Below, one piece after another: positions 12,527 to 12,787 of a stretch of DNA of 12,787 nt. Where the stretch lies: NCBI GenBank assembly GCA_021152595.1, contig JAGKVC010000095.1, forward strand, positions 1 to 12,787. Direction: 5' to 3'. This stretch comes from Clostridia bacterium (GTDB taxonomy: Bacteria > Bacillota > Clostridia > Oscillospirales > Ruminococcaceae). Numbering within the stretch: position 1 is the stretch's first letter; each line of letters begins with the position of its first letter. Below the pieces are notes generated by a model. That model worked only from the letters and a program-made list of their open reading frames with translations, was not told the DNA's origin and did not search any database. The position numbers and the translations under genes were made by a program.

Positions 12527-12787
12527 TCATTTTCGTTTGATTCGGGGGATTTCCTGCACGCAGCATGCAGGGATCACCGCAGGCGTATCCGGCTGATCGG
12601 TCAGCGCAAGCAGGATATCGAGCGGCTGCTCTCCCCTGCCCTGCGGTGTCTGCAAGGCGGCATGATCCGGCAGGAAGGCAGGCAGCAGGCGTGTTCCGGT
12701 TACGGTTCTGACGGGCAGCATCCGGAAGCCCTTTGCATCCGCGGCAGCAGATTCCGCATCGGGATACTGCGCGATCCACTGCCGGAG
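12527..12787 (-). CDS. spoIIGA: SpoIIGA pro-sigma-E protease, C-terminal 86 residues (partial)
   Basis: The minus-strand frame is open from the window edge to TGA at 12529-12527. It contains GFRMLPVRTVTGTRLLPAFLPDH, which fits the C-terminal part of SpoIIGA (pattern I/LPxRSVxxxxGLLxAFxPD). This aspartic protease in the septal membrane removes the pro-sequence of SigE. The membrane segments and the catalytic Asp lie outside the window. The assignment rests on this similarity and on the position directly upstream of sigE, 10 bases apart. Confidence 0.85.
   Translation of the reverse strand, partial: LRQWIAQYPDAESAAADAKGFRMLPVRTVTGTRLLPAFLPDHAALQTPQGRGEQPLDILLALTDQPDTPAVIPACCVQEIPRIKRK

Overview
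The window reads as a chromosomal segment of an anaerobic, spore-lineage Firmicute of the Ruminococcus type. The pointers are a type I dockerin with two calcium-binding repeats joined to a BspA-like leucine-rich-repeat protein, a spoIIGA-sigE pair, tRNA genes without encoded CCA ends, strong Shine-Dalgarno sites and consensus sigma-A promoters. Codon use is GC-rich, except around 6400-8860, where the sequence is more AT-rich and genes are decayed. The species is not proven by the sequence.

Minus strand, 1-6350, holds two adjacent units. The upstream unit (promoter about 6321-6349) encodes an ABC importer of the nitrate/sulfonate/taurine class: a lipoprotein binding protein with a Cys-Cys tandem repeat, an ATPase and a permease, all overlapping. 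The downstream unit has its own promoter (3080-3108) and a leader that encodes a 40-residue peptide with eight cysteines. The leader ends in an intrinsic terminator just before the first structural gene. It encodes a class I methyltransferase of the LCM family, a Cys/Met-metabolism PLP enzyme and S-adenosylhomocysteine hydrolase (cut by the window edge). Together these genes could import a sulfur compound, methylate something, and recycle the resulting S-adenosylhomocysteine to homocysteine and on through transsulfuration. The leader has the strand 1:2, 2:3, 3:4 arrangement of a ribosome-mediated attenuator, with Cys codons directly beside strand 1. This is the most interesting element in the window.

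The stretch 6380-8860 is accessory and eroded. It contains a 25-codon gene stub, a dockerin/leucine-rich-repeat gene broken by a frameshift, a second dockerin remnant, and a near-perfect 27-bp direct repeat at 6580 and 8711 that brackets the decayed genes.

From 8811 to 9148 lies a minus-strand tRNA operon (Gly-TCC, Arg-TCT, His-GTG) with promoter and terminator. A consensus promoter facing the other way drives a degenerate GGDEF-domain protein (9311-11071), followed by an unrecognised helical protein (11112-11807). That gene converges on sigE and overlaps its end by 8 bp; its probable terminator lies inside the sigE coding region. The 3' end of spoIIGA closes the window.
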